Shown one piece after another: positions 15,333-24,147 of a DNA stretch of 34,300 nt. The position numbers were made by a program, and so were the translations under genes. Location: the NCBI GenBank assembly GCA_012518155.1, contig JAAYTC010000077.1:1-34300 (forward strand). The letters run 5' to 3'. Position 1 is the stretch's first letter. Each line of letters opens with the position of its first letter. The stretch comes from Bacteroidales bacterium (GTDB taxonomy: Bacteria; Bacteroidota; Bacteroidia; Bacteroidales; Dysgonomonadaceae). Below the pieces are notes generated by a model. That model had not been told where the DNA came from. It did no database searches and saw only the letters and a program-made list of their open reading frames with translations.

Positions 15333-16856
15333 TTACTGTTGCGACAGATCAATCGCGATGTACTGTGTTCTGCCGTTAGGATAAAAGCCCGCGACCAACA
15401 ACACTTTGTCTTGCCGATTCCGTGTAGCAGCCACGATTTTGGTAAAATCATCCTCGCTATTTACGGGGCTATTATTCACTCGCATAATGATGAATCCTTT
15501 GTTAATCCCCTCTTTTCGGAAGAGCCCGTCGCTATCCACGCTGGCTACTTCAATACCGCTTGAAATACCCAGCTGCTTTTTTCGCTGGTCGGTAATGGTA
15601 TTGAAGGTGACTCCCAGTGTATTTACCACGTCGGTACTACGCAGCACGTCGGTGCTTCCCTCTTCGTTTTTCAATTCCACGTTGAAGGTGCGTTCACTTC
15701 CGTCTCGTTCAATACTAACAGCCACCCTGTCACCCGGACGGTACCTGTTCAGTTGATTCTGTAACTCGGCAAATGTGCGGATAGGGATATTATTGATCGC
15801 GGTGATGAGGTCCCCGGTCTGTATTCCGGCTGCTTTAGCCGAACTTCTGTCAGAAAAGTCTTCCACCAGTACACCGTTTAAACGAGATAACTCATTGGCT
15901 CTTTCCGGATCTTCGCGTCGTATTCCCTCGATGTTTGCAACTTGTATGCCCAAGTAGGCGCGTTGTACGGCTCCATACTCTTTGAGGTCGGCCGCGATTT
16001 TGCCCGCGATAGAAATTGGAATAGCGAAGGCGTAACCGGTGAAATTGCCGGTTTGTGAATATATCGCGGTATTAATACCTACCAACTCACCCCGGGTGTT
16101 CACGAGGGCTCCCCCGCTATTACCAGGGTTTACAGCGGCATCAATCTGTATAAAAGATTGAATCCCGAGTCCTCCTCCCATCACATTTCCCCTGTTCTTA
16201 GCACTCACGATCCCCGCCGTAACAGTGGAAGTGAGATTGAACGGGTTTCCAACGGCCAGTACCCACTCACCTACTTGCAACGCGTCGGAATTTCCGAACG
16301 TGAGATAGGGGAAGTCATCCCCCTCGATCTTGAGCAAGGCCAAGTCGCTTTGAGAGTCGGTGCCCACTACTTTAGCAGTATATTCCCGATTGTCGTTGAG
16401 GGAGACCGAAACTTCGGTGGCTCGATCTACCACGTGATTGTTGGTTATGATATACCCGTCTTTAGAGATAATGACTCCCGAGCCGAATCCTACCTGCTCT
16501 CGGGGCTATGCAGGAGAGCGGTCGCCGAATCCAAAGAAGAAGTCGAACGGGTTAATATACTGTTGTTGCGTGATTGATTTTGTTTTCACGTGTACCACGC
16601 CATCAACTGAGCGGGCGGCAGCTTCCGTGAAATCAGGGTACCCTTCGGAGGTAGTAAGATTTGCCAAGACAACGTTCCTATCTTGATCGAATGAATTGGC
16701 GTATGCACGAATCTCTTGGGAGGAATCGTTTTCAGATACTCCGCTCAGGAAACGGTCGCTCTTGTTTATTGTGTTGTATCCCACCAGTGTAACCAGTGAA
16801 CTGATTATAGCAACCAATACGATAAGAAGTACGTTTTTTGTTTTAGTTGTATTCAT
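15333..16856 (-). pseudogene. degQ: DegQ/HtrA-type periplasmic serine protease interrupted by an in-frame TAG
   Basis: Read as one frame from ATG 16856 to 15333, this would be a 507-residue HtrA protease. It has an N-terminal membrane anchor or uncleaved signal (about 8-30), a trypsin-like domain with His141 (TNNHVVD), Asp171 (SDLALL) and Ser247 (NPGNSGGAL), PDZ1 (about 300-403) and PDZ2 (about 413-507). Codon 117 (16508-16506) is TAG, between FGDRSPA and PREQVGFGSGV; the frame is unchanged on both sides, so there is no indel. A CAG to TAG change would explain it. The stub is 116 residues without any catalytic residue. The next usual start codon is GTG 16433, one codon after His141, so restarting there would lose the catalytic His. 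It may be a recent nonsense mutation, a sequencing error or, less likely, readthrough. Confidence 0.85.
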
Positions 16857-16928
16857 GCTTATTCTATTCTATTTTATGTTCATATGTAGCGAAGTGCTCG
16901 ACATGCATCGGCATTCGCTGATTCGCAA

Positions 16929-16936
16929 CAAATATA
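16929..16936 (-). promoter_or_regulatory. Possible -7 box of the degQ gene
   Basis: TATATTTG on the minus strand fits TAnnTTTG, 73 bases before the start at 16856. A TTTG (16954-16951) is only 14 bases upstream, so the -33 match is poor. Confidence 0.4.
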
Positions 16937-17081
16937 ACGCAAATAGCGTACAAATATTTCCCGTGAAGATCTGCTTTTAACACTTTTAACGCAACTGTTT
17001 CGGTGATTAACCCGATTTAACCCCTTGAGCGGCTTGATCCGGCTATATAGTGACAAATTGGCGTGTTGCGGGTTGGAGGTG

Positions 17082-18260
17082 TCAAAAAACTCCTCGGTTC
17101 CTGCGATTCGCGTATAGCCTGAAACGTTGGTTGATGATGGGTTGAACGACATCGAACCAGATGAGGTTCAAGTGATATCTTTTCCCATCGAATAACTGCC
17201 CGCTTTTGTTTATCGTGGCGAGCTGCACGAGAAACCTAGCAAGAAAAAGCAACAGAGAGACTCCGATGGCGATCGGGTTCGAACGAGTTACTCCATAGAG
17301 TAATAAAGCGACGAAAACCATGTAAAAGGCGTATCTAGACGCGGTTTCCCAGCCAAATAGATGCGCGGAAAAACCCTCGTACAGTTGTTTGGTATAGTTA
17401 TATTTCGACTTGAGTGCTTTCCATGTCGAGAAGCTATCCACTATACCGGACTCCGTCATGCCGGCGGGCGATAGTACTACACCGGTTTTCTTTTTTCTGC
17501 CCACCCGGTTAATAAAGAGGTCATCTTCTCCGCCTTCGATATTCAGGACGGACGAGAATCCTTTCTGTTCAAAGAAAAGTGCTTTTTTGTAGGCCATGTT
17601 CCTACCTAATCCCATGAAAGGCTTTCCCGCGATCGCCATCGATAAAAACTTCAGATGATGCAGAAGGTTATCGTACCGGATAAATCGTCGTCCGGCTACT
17701 TTCTTTTCAACATGCAGGCGATTATAACCCAATACCACCTCATTTCCCTTTTGCGCGAACTCCTTGCCAAACTCTCTAAGCCATCGCGAAGAGCAAGGCC
17801 TGCAGTAGGCTTCCGTGAAAAGGAGTACATCGTAACGGGCTGCCTTAATGCCCAAAGTGAGGGCCAGTTTTTTTTCATTCACGGCATCGGCTCCATCCGG
17901 AACGTACGTGTGGTAAAGCCCGGTATACTTCTGTTCAGCCGCTTTCAACACCATGTCCGTTTCATCAGTAGAGCCACTATTTACCACTACCACTTCAAAG
18001 TTTGGGTAGTCCTGTTCTAAGATAAAGGGCAGGTTTTTCTCCAACTCTTCAGCGTCGTTTTTTGAGGTAATAATTACGGATACACCCGGAAGTTCCTCTT
18101 CCGCTATCAACTTATCCACTCTTTTTTTTTCGTACCTGTAGGGACGTTTATAAAAGGAGAGATAGAAAAAAAGTTGTAGAATGAATAACAGTAGCAAACT
18201 ACCGTATAAAACCCATTCCACCGGAGTGAGATGGGGTATGAATGAAAAAAAGTGTGCCAT
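17082..18260 (-). CDS. Membrane-anchored glycosyltransferase family 2
   Basis: The 392-residue protein has an N-terminal TM helix (about 14-35), a GT-A domain (about 58-290) and two or three C-terminal TM helices (about 305-350). GVSVIITSKNDAEEL is the usual first strand and nucleotide-binding start, and VVVVNSGSTDET replaces the common NDxSxD block. Where a DxD metal motif is expected (after KAARYDVLLF) the sequence is TEAYCRP, so the motif is degenerate. EGGEDDLFINRVG carries the likely catalytic acidic residues. It probably transfers a sugar to a lipid or cell-surface glycan at the inner membrane face; donor and acceptor are unknown. It starts 12 bases after lysA, so it is co-transcribed with it. 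Confidence 0.87.
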   Translation of the reverse strand: MAHFFSFIPHLTPVEWVLYGSLLLLFILQLFFYLSFYKRPYRYEKKRVDKLIAEEELPGVSVIITSKNDAEELEKNLPFILEQDYPNFEVVVVNSGSTDETDMVLKAAEQKYTGLYHTYVPDGADAVNEKKLALTLGIKAARYDVLLFTEAYCRPCSSRWLREFGKEFAQKGNEVVLGYNRLHVEKKVAGRRFIRYDNLLHHLKFLSMAIAGKPFMGLGRNMAYKKALFFEQKGFSSVLNIEGGEDDLFINRVGRKKKTGVVLSPAGMTESGIVDSFSTWKALKSKYNYTKQLYEGFSAHLFGWETASRYAFYMVFVALLLYGVTRSNPIAIGVSLLLFLARFLVQLATINKSGQLFDGKRYHLNLIWFDVVQPIINQRFRLYANRRNRGVF

Positions 18261-18272
18261 TTCGTTGTCGTG

Positions 18273-19430
18273 TTACAGTAAGTCGGAATAATAAGCGGCC
18301 GGGATATCCCTGCAATTGTATCTTGAGGCCATGCTCTCCCCGTAAGCACCGGCAGAACGGATAGCTATCAAGTCGCCTCTCTTAGCCCGATTTATCGAAC
18401 GCTGCTCGGCGAATACGTCACTCGACTCGCAGATGGGCCCTACCACGTCGTACGGCTCGTTTTGCTCAATTGAACTGAGGTTCTCGATATGGTGATACGC
18501 TTGGTAGAGTGCAGGCCGTATCAAGTCGGTCATCCCCCCGTCCACGATCAAGAAGTTTTTTTGAATTCCCTCTTTAACGAATAATACACGCGAAATAAGG
18601 GAGCCACAAGGAGCCACGATAGAGCGGCCTAGTTCGAAATAGATCTTTTGGCCGGGTTCGGGCATGAGGTGCTTTTTAAACAAACGGAAGTAGGCCTCAA
18701 AATCGGCCAAGGGGAAGTGGTTTGGGTGTTGATAATTGATTCCCAATCCTCCTCCCACGTTAAGGATAGGTAGGGCAATACCTTGTTCCAAAAACCATTG
18801 TTGGATTTTTCGTGCTTTCACACAAAGATCTTCGAAAGAGGAAAGATCGGTAATTTGCGAACCAATATGAAAGTGAAGGCCAACCATTTTCAGGTTTGAG
18901 AGTCCGCTCATTTTCTCAAGCGTTGCCGGAAGGTCTTCTTCGTTAATTCCAAATTTGTTTTCACCGAGGCCGGTAGTTATGTATTTATGTGTACGGGCAT
19001 CCACGTTAGGGTTTACCCGTAAAGCTATTCTCGCTTTCTTGTTCTTTTCTCCCGCTAGGTGGTTGATTACTTCCAGTTCGGGGATCGATTCGGCGTTAAA
19101 GCAAAAAATGTCGTTATCCAGCCCGATATGTATCTCCTTATCGGATTTACCCACACCGGCAAACACGATTTTTTCGGGTGGGAAGCCACACTCCAAGGCT
19201 TGGAGTATCTCGTTGCCACTCACACAGTCGGCGCCAAACCCGTAGGAGGCGATTTCCCGCAAGAGTCGTGAATTAGCATTTGCTTTCACGGCATAATGCA
19301 CGTGAAAAGGCCTGTTTTCTGTTTCTGTTTTTATCGCCTGTAACGTGGCTCGCAACAACTCCATATCATAATAGTAAAACGGAGTGTCGAGTTGTTCAAA
19401 TTTTTCAATGGGAAATATTCCTTTGATCAT
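18273..19430 (-). CDS. lysA: Diaminopimelate decarboxylase
   Basis: This PLP enzyme converts meso-diaminopimelate to L-lysine, the last step of lysine synthesis. The 385-residue protein has the alanine-racemase-like barrel with the PLP lysine Lys49 in YAVKANAN, the HFHIGSQI block, the glycine-rich phosphate loop GGGLGINY and ELGRSIVAPCG. The C-terminal beta domain has the substrate-binding GPICESSD and the late AGAYGESMAS. The family call is clear. It lies 72 bases after miaA and 12 bases before a glycosyltransferase on the same strand. A weak promoter-like TACATTTT is at 19446-19453. Confidence 0.95.
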   Translation of the reverse strand: MIKGIFPIEKFEQLDTPFYYYDMELLRATLQAIKTETENRPFHVHYAVKANANSRLLREIASYGFGADCVSGNEILQALECGFPPEKIVFAGVGKSDKEIHIGLDNDIFCFNAESIPELEVINHLAGEKNKKARIALRVNPNVDARTHKYITTGLGENKFGINEEDLPATLEKMSGLSNLKMVGLHFHIGSQITDLSSFEDLCVKARKIQQWFLEQGIALPILNVGGGLGINYQHPNHFPLADFEAYFRLFKKHLMPEPGQKIYFELGRSIVAPCGSLISRVLFVKEGIQKNFLIVDGGMTDLIRPALYQAYHHIENLSSIEQNEPYDVVGPICESSDVFAEQRSINRAKRGDLIAIRSAGAYGESMASRYNCRDIPAAYYSDLL

Positions 19431-19502
19431 TGGTGTGAATCGCTAAAAATGTAAGTAGTACCACAGCATATGACGCGAAATTACGATTTTTTCGCCGATA
19501 TT

Positions 19503-20420
19503 TCACCTCCCGAGGAAAGAATATGCCTGTTCCACCTTTTGTTCCAAGGAATTTGAGGCGTCTATCCAATGGATAATAAAACCTCTGCGTTCCATTCCCC
19601 TGAACCATGTCATTTGTCGTTTTGCAAACTGATGAATAGCAATTTCGAGCCGGCGAAACATCTCATCGTGGCTCATCTTTCCGATTACATGAAGCGTAAC
19701 AAACTTATATTCCAGCCCGTAATAGAGCAGGTCGTCTGCCTTTACGCCCGAGTCGAGGATGCTTTGCACCTCTTCAATCATTCCTTCCTGTAGGCGCGTG
19801 CGCAATCGGTCGGTGATTTTTTTTCGACGCAGTTCCCTTGTAATATTAAGGCCAAGGATAATGCTCTCCACGGGGGCAAAGGTTGTTGCATCGCTCTTTT
19901 GTTTCGATTTATACGCTTCTATCTCGATGGCCCGAATGGCTCTTTTTTTATTTTCAGTGTCCGTGATATTGTGTAATGGCCGGTAATCGCTCAGGATTGA
20001 AGTGAGCTCTGACAATGATTTTTGTTCCAAGTCATCCCTTAGTCCAGGGTTAGGGGGCACATCGGGTAGGTGGTATCCTTTCAGTATCGATTCGATGTAG
20101 AGCCCCGTTCCCCCGCAGAGGATCGGTGTTTTTTCCCGTGCTAGAATTTCGTTATAAGCTTCATGAAAATCGTGTTGATAATCAAACAGCGTGTATTTAT
20201 CCCCCGGCATTCGAATATCGATCAAATGATAGGGGACTTGGGTTCCGCCCACGGCGTACTCGGAAAGATCTTTACCCGTTCCGATATCCATCTTCTTGTA
20301 GACTTGACGGGAGTCGGCACTTATAATTTCGCCGTTCAGGTTGTACGCGAGTTGTACGGCGAGTTCGGTTTTCCCGCTCGCGGTAGGTCCTAAAACAGTA
20401 ATTAAATTCCTTTTCCCCAT
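19503..20420 (-). CDS. miaA: tRNA dimethylallyltransferase
   Basis: MiaA adds a dimethylallyl group to N6 of A37 in tRNAs reading UNN codons. The P-loop GPTASGKTE is at residues 10-18, followed by ISADSRQVYKKMDIGTGK, VPYHLIDI and GGTGLYIESIL, all typical. The end shows the tRNA-binding block FAKRQMTWFRG. I start at ATG 20420 (MGKRNLITVLGPTASGKTE, 305 residues), 4 bases after the stop of the TPM gene. The frame is open for another 63 codons upstream, but that part is a shifted reading of the neighbour's glycine-rich tail and not protein. It is the fourth gene of the lemA-TPM-TPM-miaA cluster. Confidence 0.95.
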   Translation of the reverse strand: MGKRNLITVLGPTASGKTELAVQLAYNLNGEIISADSRQVYKKMDIGTGKDLSEYAVGGTQVPYHLIDIRMPGDKYTLFDYQHDFHEAYNEILAREKTPILCGGTGLYIESILKGYHLPDVPPNPGLRDDLEQKSLSELTSILSDYRPLHNITDTENKKRAIRAIEIEAYKSKQKSDATTFAPVESIILGLNITRELRRKKITDRLRTRLQEGMIEEVQSILDSGVKADDLLYYGLEYKFVTLHVIGKMSHDEMFRRLEIAIHQFAKRQMTWFRGMERRGFIIHWIDASNSLEQKVEQAYSFLGR

Positions 20421-20424
20421 GATT

Positions 20425-21228
20425 TTACCAACTTCCACCGGCACCTCCGCCCCCGAAACGGCCCCCTCCACCGCCACCAAATCCTCCTCCGAATCCGCCA
20501 CCACTGCCGAATCCCCCGCCGAATCCACCCGACCTTCTGCCGGATGGTGGAAAGAAAAGAGGAGGGATGGTGCCCCGGTGATGGCCATCGCCATCGATAT
20601 GCTGATCACCTCCGCCCCGGGAGATAAGCACGAAGAAGAGTACCACTACTGCCAAAATAATGATAAGAGCAAGAATGGGAATGCCTTCTCTCTCTTCTTC
20701 TTCTGCTGCAAATTCACCCGAGAGACGTGAAATCAAGGCGTCTATTGCCGCGTTAGCACCGCTAAAATAATCGTTTTCAATAAAATGGGGAATCATTCGA
20801 TCGCGCACGATCCTGCCGGCATAAGCATCGTTAACGCGTGCTTCCAGGCCGTATCCCGTGGCAATGAACGCTTGTCCCCGGCTATTCCCTATCTTCGGTT
20901 TTATTAAAATTACTGCCCCGTTGTCCTTACTCTTCTGGCCGATTTCCCATTTTTCTCCCAAACGGAACGCGAAGTCCGACACGGCATAACCTCCTAATTC
21001 GTTTACCGTAACCACGTAGATCTGTGTAGACGTTGAGTCGTTGTAGGCACGCAGTTTTTGCTCAAGTGCCTGTTCTTCGGCAGATGAAAAAAGGCCGGCA
21101 AAGTCGTTTACCAGCCGATAAGGAATCATCGGGCCGGGAATATCTTGCGACGACACGTTCCGCGAAAAAAGTGTCAACAAGAAAACGAGGAGTAACCCAT
21201 GAATTCTACTCTTTAATAATAACCTCAT
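20425..21228 (-). CDS. TPM domain-containing protein with glycine-rich tail (YgcG-like)
   Basis: The 267-residue protein has an N-terminal signal (about 8-27, ending RNVSSQ), then a TPM domain (about 40-180; VNDFAGLFSSAEEQALEQ, STSTQIYVVTVNEL, NGAVILIKPK, ATGYGLEARVNDAYAGRI). A TM helix follows at about 187-205 and a long Gly/Phe tail ending GGAGGSW. TPM proteins have been linked to photosystem II repair in plants and to membrane or stress roles in bacteria, often beside LemA; the exact role is unknown. The start overlaps the end of the preceding TPM gene by 23 bases, and miaA begins 4 bases after its stop, so these genes are tightly coupled. Confidence 0.9.
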   Translation of the reverse strand: MRLLLKSRIHGLLLVFLLTLFSRNVSSQDIPGPMIPYRLVNDFAGLFSSAEEQALEQKLRAYNDSTSTQIYVVTVNELGGYAVSDFAFRLGEKWEIGQKSKDNGAVILIKPKIGNSRGQAFIATGYGLEARVNDAYAGRIVRDRMIPHFIENDYFSGANAAIDALISRLSGEFAAEEEEREGIPILALIIILAVVVLFFVLISRGGGDQHIDGDGHHRGTIPPLFFPPSGRRSGGFGGGFGSGGGFGGGFGGGGGGRFGGGGAGGSW

Positions 21229-21631
21229 CGCCTAATTCATTTTCATTGTCTTCGGACGCCGGGTAACGAGCTTTGAGCAACTCACCCACTTTCGCTACTG
21301 CCCTGCATATCCCTTCCATGATCTCATCTCTTCTGAAACAGGAGAGCATCTCATCGAGTGCCTCGTCCCAAAAGTTGTTATCAATTGTTTCATCTACGAT
21401 TTTCCGGTCGCCGTAGATGGCCGCTTTGTGATAGGAGGGAGCCACGTAAATAAGCACACCATTCTGATGGCGGGTTTCGTGCATCTTTAGTTTTTGAAAT
21501 TTCCGGGAAGCAGCTTCCAGCGGATCGCCCTTACAGTGCTTTGCTACACATACCCGGATTTCACCGGACGTGTGGTTTTCAGCGTGCCGGATAGCGGAAG
21601 TTATAATATCCAGTTCTTCTTTTTGTAGCAT
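21206..21631 (-). CDS. TPM domain-containing protein, small soluble form
   Basis: This 141-residue protein has no signal peptide or TM helix. It begins with the TPM pattern (IITSAIRHAENHTSGEIRVCVAKHC), continues with QNGVLIYVAPSYHKAAIYGDRKI and ends with a helical part (DEMLSCFRRDEIMEGICRAV) and an acidic tail. It resembles the second TPM gene often found in LemA clusters. It begins 6 bases after lemA and overlaps the next TPM gene by 23 bases. The family call is good but function is unknown. Confidence 0.87.
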   Translation of the reverse strand: MLQKEELDIITSAIRHAENHTSGEIRVCVAKHCKGDPLEAASRKFQKLKMHETRHQNGVLIYVAPSYHKAAIYGDRKIVDETIDNNFWDEALDEMLSCFRRDEIMEGICRAVAKVGELLKARYPASEDNENELGDEVIIKE

Positions 21632-21637
21632 GATGGA

Positions 21638-22219
21638 TTAAAATACCACTTGCGGGGCAGTCTGCGCTTCAGGTACCGCTTCGAAGTATGCTTTCGGTTC
21701 GAATTTAAACCAGCCCGCGTAAATTACTTGTGGAAACTTTCGAATATAGGAATTGTAGTCGCGCGCCATCTCGTTGAATCGGTTACGCTCCACCGATATC
21801 CTGTTTTCGCTTCCAGCCAACTCATCCTGCAGTGCTAGAAAATTTTGATTGGCTTTGAGCTCGGGGTAATTTTCCTGTATCAATAGGAGTCTCCCAAGTG
21901 CTTGGCTTACTTGGTTTTGAGCTTGTTGATACTCTTGCAATGCCTCTTCCGTTAGGTTTTCGGGATCAATGACTGTTTGGGTAGCACGGGCACGTGCCTC
22001 TGTAACCTGGGTGAATGTTTCCTGCTCGTGTTGAGCGTAACCCTTTACCGTGTTTACCAGATTGGGAATCAAATCAGCTCGCCGCTGGTACGCGTTCTGC
22101 ACGTTACCCCACTGCGAGGTTACCGCCTCCTGCTTTTCTACCATACGGTTATATCCCTGGCAACTCGAGAGCACCATCGCTCCTGCCACGATCACTAAAA
22201 TATAAAATAAGTTTCTCAT
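21638..22219 (-). CDS. lemA: LemA family lipoprotein
   Basis: The 193-residue protein starts with a lipoprotein signal, lipobox VLSSC with Cys20. The LemA pattern follows: YNRMVEKQEAVTSQWGNVQNAYQRR, DLIPNLVNTVKGYAQHE, then a long helical part (LLLIQENYPELKANQNF and ENRISVERNRFNEMARDYN). The end, FKFEPKAYFEAVPEAQTAP, is typical. LemA proteins are membrane-linked helical proteins of uncertain role; the repeated LemA-TPM pairing suggests a joint envelope role. It is first in the lemA-TPM-TPM-miaA cluster, with promoter candidates at 22306-22313 and 22389-22419. Confidence 0.93.
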   Translation of the reverse strand: MRNLFYILVIVAGAMVLSSCQGYNRMVEKQEAVTSQWGNVQNAYQRRADLIPNLVNTVKGYAQHEQETFTQVTEARARATQTVIDPENLTEEALQEYQQAQNQVSQALGRLLLIQENYPELKANQNFLALQDELAGSENRISVERNRFNEMARDYNSYIRKFPQVIYAGWFKFEPKAYFEAVPEAQTAPQVVF

Positions 22220-22305
22220 ACTGATATGAATAATTTATTGTATTGTTGACTAATATCCAGCTGTTCATCCGGTCTCCCTCACCTAATTGAGAGACAATTC
22301 TCCAA

Positions 22306-22313
22306 CAAAAGTA
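22306..22313 (-). promoter_or_regulatory. Possible proximal -7 box of lemA
   Basis: TACTTTTG on the minus strand fits TAnnTTTG, 86 bases before the lemA start; the -33 region is weak. Confidence 0.4.
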
Positions 22314-22388
22314 AAACAATTTTTGCTTGATGGTGTTCGATATGGGAAATATTAAACGTGATTTTTTTCATAATTTTACGAACACGTA

Positions 22389-22419
22389 CAAAGATAGTTT
22401 TTTTTTATATCTTTGCAAT
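22389..22419 (-). promoter_or_regulatory. Likely distal promoter of lemA
   Basis: On the minus strand ATTG (22419-22416) is followed after 19 bases by TATCTTTG (22396-22389), an ideal match. It overlaps a plus-strand TATCTTTG at 22408-22415, so the two directions may compete. Confidence 0.55.
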
Positions 22420-22486
22420 AAGACAGGGTGAGCCTCGGAAAACTGTGGACAAGCTCCTGTTTTTCTCACGGCTTTCACTATCTTTG
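22408..22486 (+). promoter_or_regulatory. Two -7 boxes ahead of the DUF3078 gene
   Basis: TATCTTTG occurs at 22408-22415 and again at 22479-22486, the second 38 bases before the ATG at 22525. Neither has a clear -33 element at the right spacing. Together with the lemA boxes these account for most of the gap 22220-22524; I see no other feature in it. Confidence 0.5.
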
Positions 22487-22524
22487 TGTTACGGAAGAAT
22501 ATAAAAGATTAATGGAATGACGAT

Positions 22525-24123
22525 ATGAAGCGATTATTCTTTTCTTTAATAGTATCATTTTTTTCAATAGGTGCCATGGTCGCCTTCAACGCGAGGGTGA
22601 TGCCTGAGCCGGTGAGTGTATTAGACAGTACCGACATCTTTCACGATATTACGGATATAAGTAAACAGATCAAGCAACGCGCCGCACGATCCGAATTAAA
22701 TCAATCCCCTGATACATCGCTACAGGTTCCCATCACGATACCTGAACAGACAACAGAAGCACCCGAGATGCCTGATGGGTTGATATTTCCCTCGGTAGAT
22801 TCAATCGTATCGGTAGATTCGATCGTGCCAATCGCTGACCTTATTATTAAAAAAAACCCGCTCGATTCACTCTACAGCAGAAAAGAGAACGGCACGCTGC
22901 AGTTACCTCTCTACACCTATAATACTGAAGCGATGCGGGGACTTACGTTCCGGGATACGCTTTTTTACAGTCCTCTTTTTCTACCCATGATTTTCACGGG
23001 ACAAATGTTGCCGCGTAATTTAACAATATATCCCCAAGATGATTTAACGGGCAGTGGGATGTTGATTCCATGGGAAAAGACGTTCAGGCCCCAATTAAGA
23101 CACGCTGATTTCGTGCGAGATGTGCGGCGTGACTACTATATGACATACCCCGATAGGATTCGATACTCGGTGCTGAGCTTCGACTCGATCCCGAGTGCCG
23201 TGGGAGGTGACGAGATGGTGCGGGAGACGTTTAATCCATTTCGTGAACTTATCGGTGCCGAAACCACCTATTCGTTAGATGCCCCCGGTGTGGAGGGTGT
23301 TACAATTAGGCGCAGGTATTGGGTGCGCTCGGGAGAGCATTCGTTTCAGTTCGCGCAGAACCATTTTTCAGATAATTGGCACAAGGGGGGGACCAACAAC
23401 TTGAATTTTAATAGTTATAATGTGTTCAGAGCCAATTATAAGAAAGAAAAAGTCAAATTTAACAATACATTAGAGTGGCGTCTCCAGGTTTTCAATGCAC
23501 CTGACGATACCATCAGGAGTTATCGCATTGGTAATGATCTTATTCGATATTACGGCGACTTCGGGGTGGATGCTTTTCTGAAGGGCTGGTCTTACTCTAT
23601 GAACCTTGAGGCCAAATCTCAGTTGTTTAATGGGTATCCGGTCAATTCGAATGACTTGAGGTCTGCCTTTCTCTCTCCCTTGTATACAAACGTGGGGGTG
23701 GGGTTGAAATACAATCTTGATAAGAGATCAGAAAAGGTGCGCCATCGTAGATTACGTTGGGACTTGTCTATTTCTCCGATATCTATTAGTCATCGCTACG
23801 TTTGGAACGACTCGGTGAATGTAACCCGATACGGTATTCCCGAAGGGGAAAAATCACTTTTGGACTTTGGTACTACCATTACATCGAACATTACTTACGA
23901 CATCACGAGATACATCACATGGAGGTCAAGGTTGTACTATTTTACCCCGTACGATAAAGTGGTCTCTGAGTTTGAGAACACCCTTAACATGGCGTTGAGC
24001 AATGCTTTCTCCACTACTATTTATCTACACGTTCGGTTCGATGATAGCGTTCCGGCTGACCCCGATTTCAAGTACTGGCAAATTAATCAAACGCTCAGCT
24101 TCGGGTTAAACTACAAGTGGTAG
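22525..24123 (+). CDS. DUF3078 family outer-membrane-like protein
   Basis: The 532-residue protein starts with a Sec signal peptide (about 1-21, MKRLFFSLIVSFFSIGAMVA). A low-complexity part (about 30-110) contains a small tandem repeat (SVDSIVSVDSIV). The second half (about 270-532) is the DUF3078 domain: FAQNHFSDNWHKGGTNN, then many alternating strands (KFNNTLEWRLQVF, GWSYSMNLEAKSQLFNG, YTNVGVGLKYNL), ending in the aromatic strand SFGLNYKW, as outer-membrane barrels do. Function is unknown to me; position in the outer membrane is inferred. It is a single gene that meets fmt tail to tail with only 24 bases between. Confidence 0.85.
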   Translation: MKRLFFSLIVSFFSIGAMVAFNARVMPEPVSVLDSTDIFHDITDISKQIKQRAARSELNQSPDTSLQVPITIPEQTTEAPEMPDGLIFPSVDSIVSVDSIVPIADLIIKKNPLDSLYSRKENGTLQLPLYTYNTEAMRGLTFRDTLFYSPLFLPMIFTGQMLPRNLTIYPQDDLTGSGMLIPWEKTFRPQLRHADFVRDVRRDYYMTYPDRIRYSVLSFDSIPSAVGGDEMVRETFNPFRELIGAETTYSLDAPGVEGVTIRRRYWVRSGEHSFQFAQNHFSDNWHKGGTNNLNFNSYNVFRANYKKEKVKFNNTLEWRLQVFNAPDDTIRSYRIGNDLIRYYGDFGVDAFLKGWSYSMNLEAKSQLFNGYPVNSNDLRSAFLSPLYTNVGVGLKYNLDKRSEKVRHRRLRWDLSISPISISHRYVWNDSVNVTRYGIPEGEKSLLDFGTTITSNITYDITRYITWRSRLYYFTPYDKVVSEFENTLNMALSNAFSTTIYLHVRFDDSVPADPDFKYWQINQTLSFGLNYKW

Positions 24124-24147
24124 GTTCGTTTTATTTTGAATGCGAAT

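Noticed and set aside
16506..16508. Stop-codon reassignment as explanation of the degQ TAG
   Set aside because: Other complete genes in the window end in TAG at the expected family C-terminus, so TAG works as stop here.
16880..17152. 90-codon minus-strand frame between the glycosyltransferase and degQ
   Set aside because: It overlaps the end of the glycosyltransferase in another frame and has no family features or promoter of its own.
19503..20609. Longer version of miaA starting at 20609
   Set aside because: The extra 63 codons are a shifted reading of the glycine-rich tail of the neighbouring TPM gene; the family start is ATG 20420.
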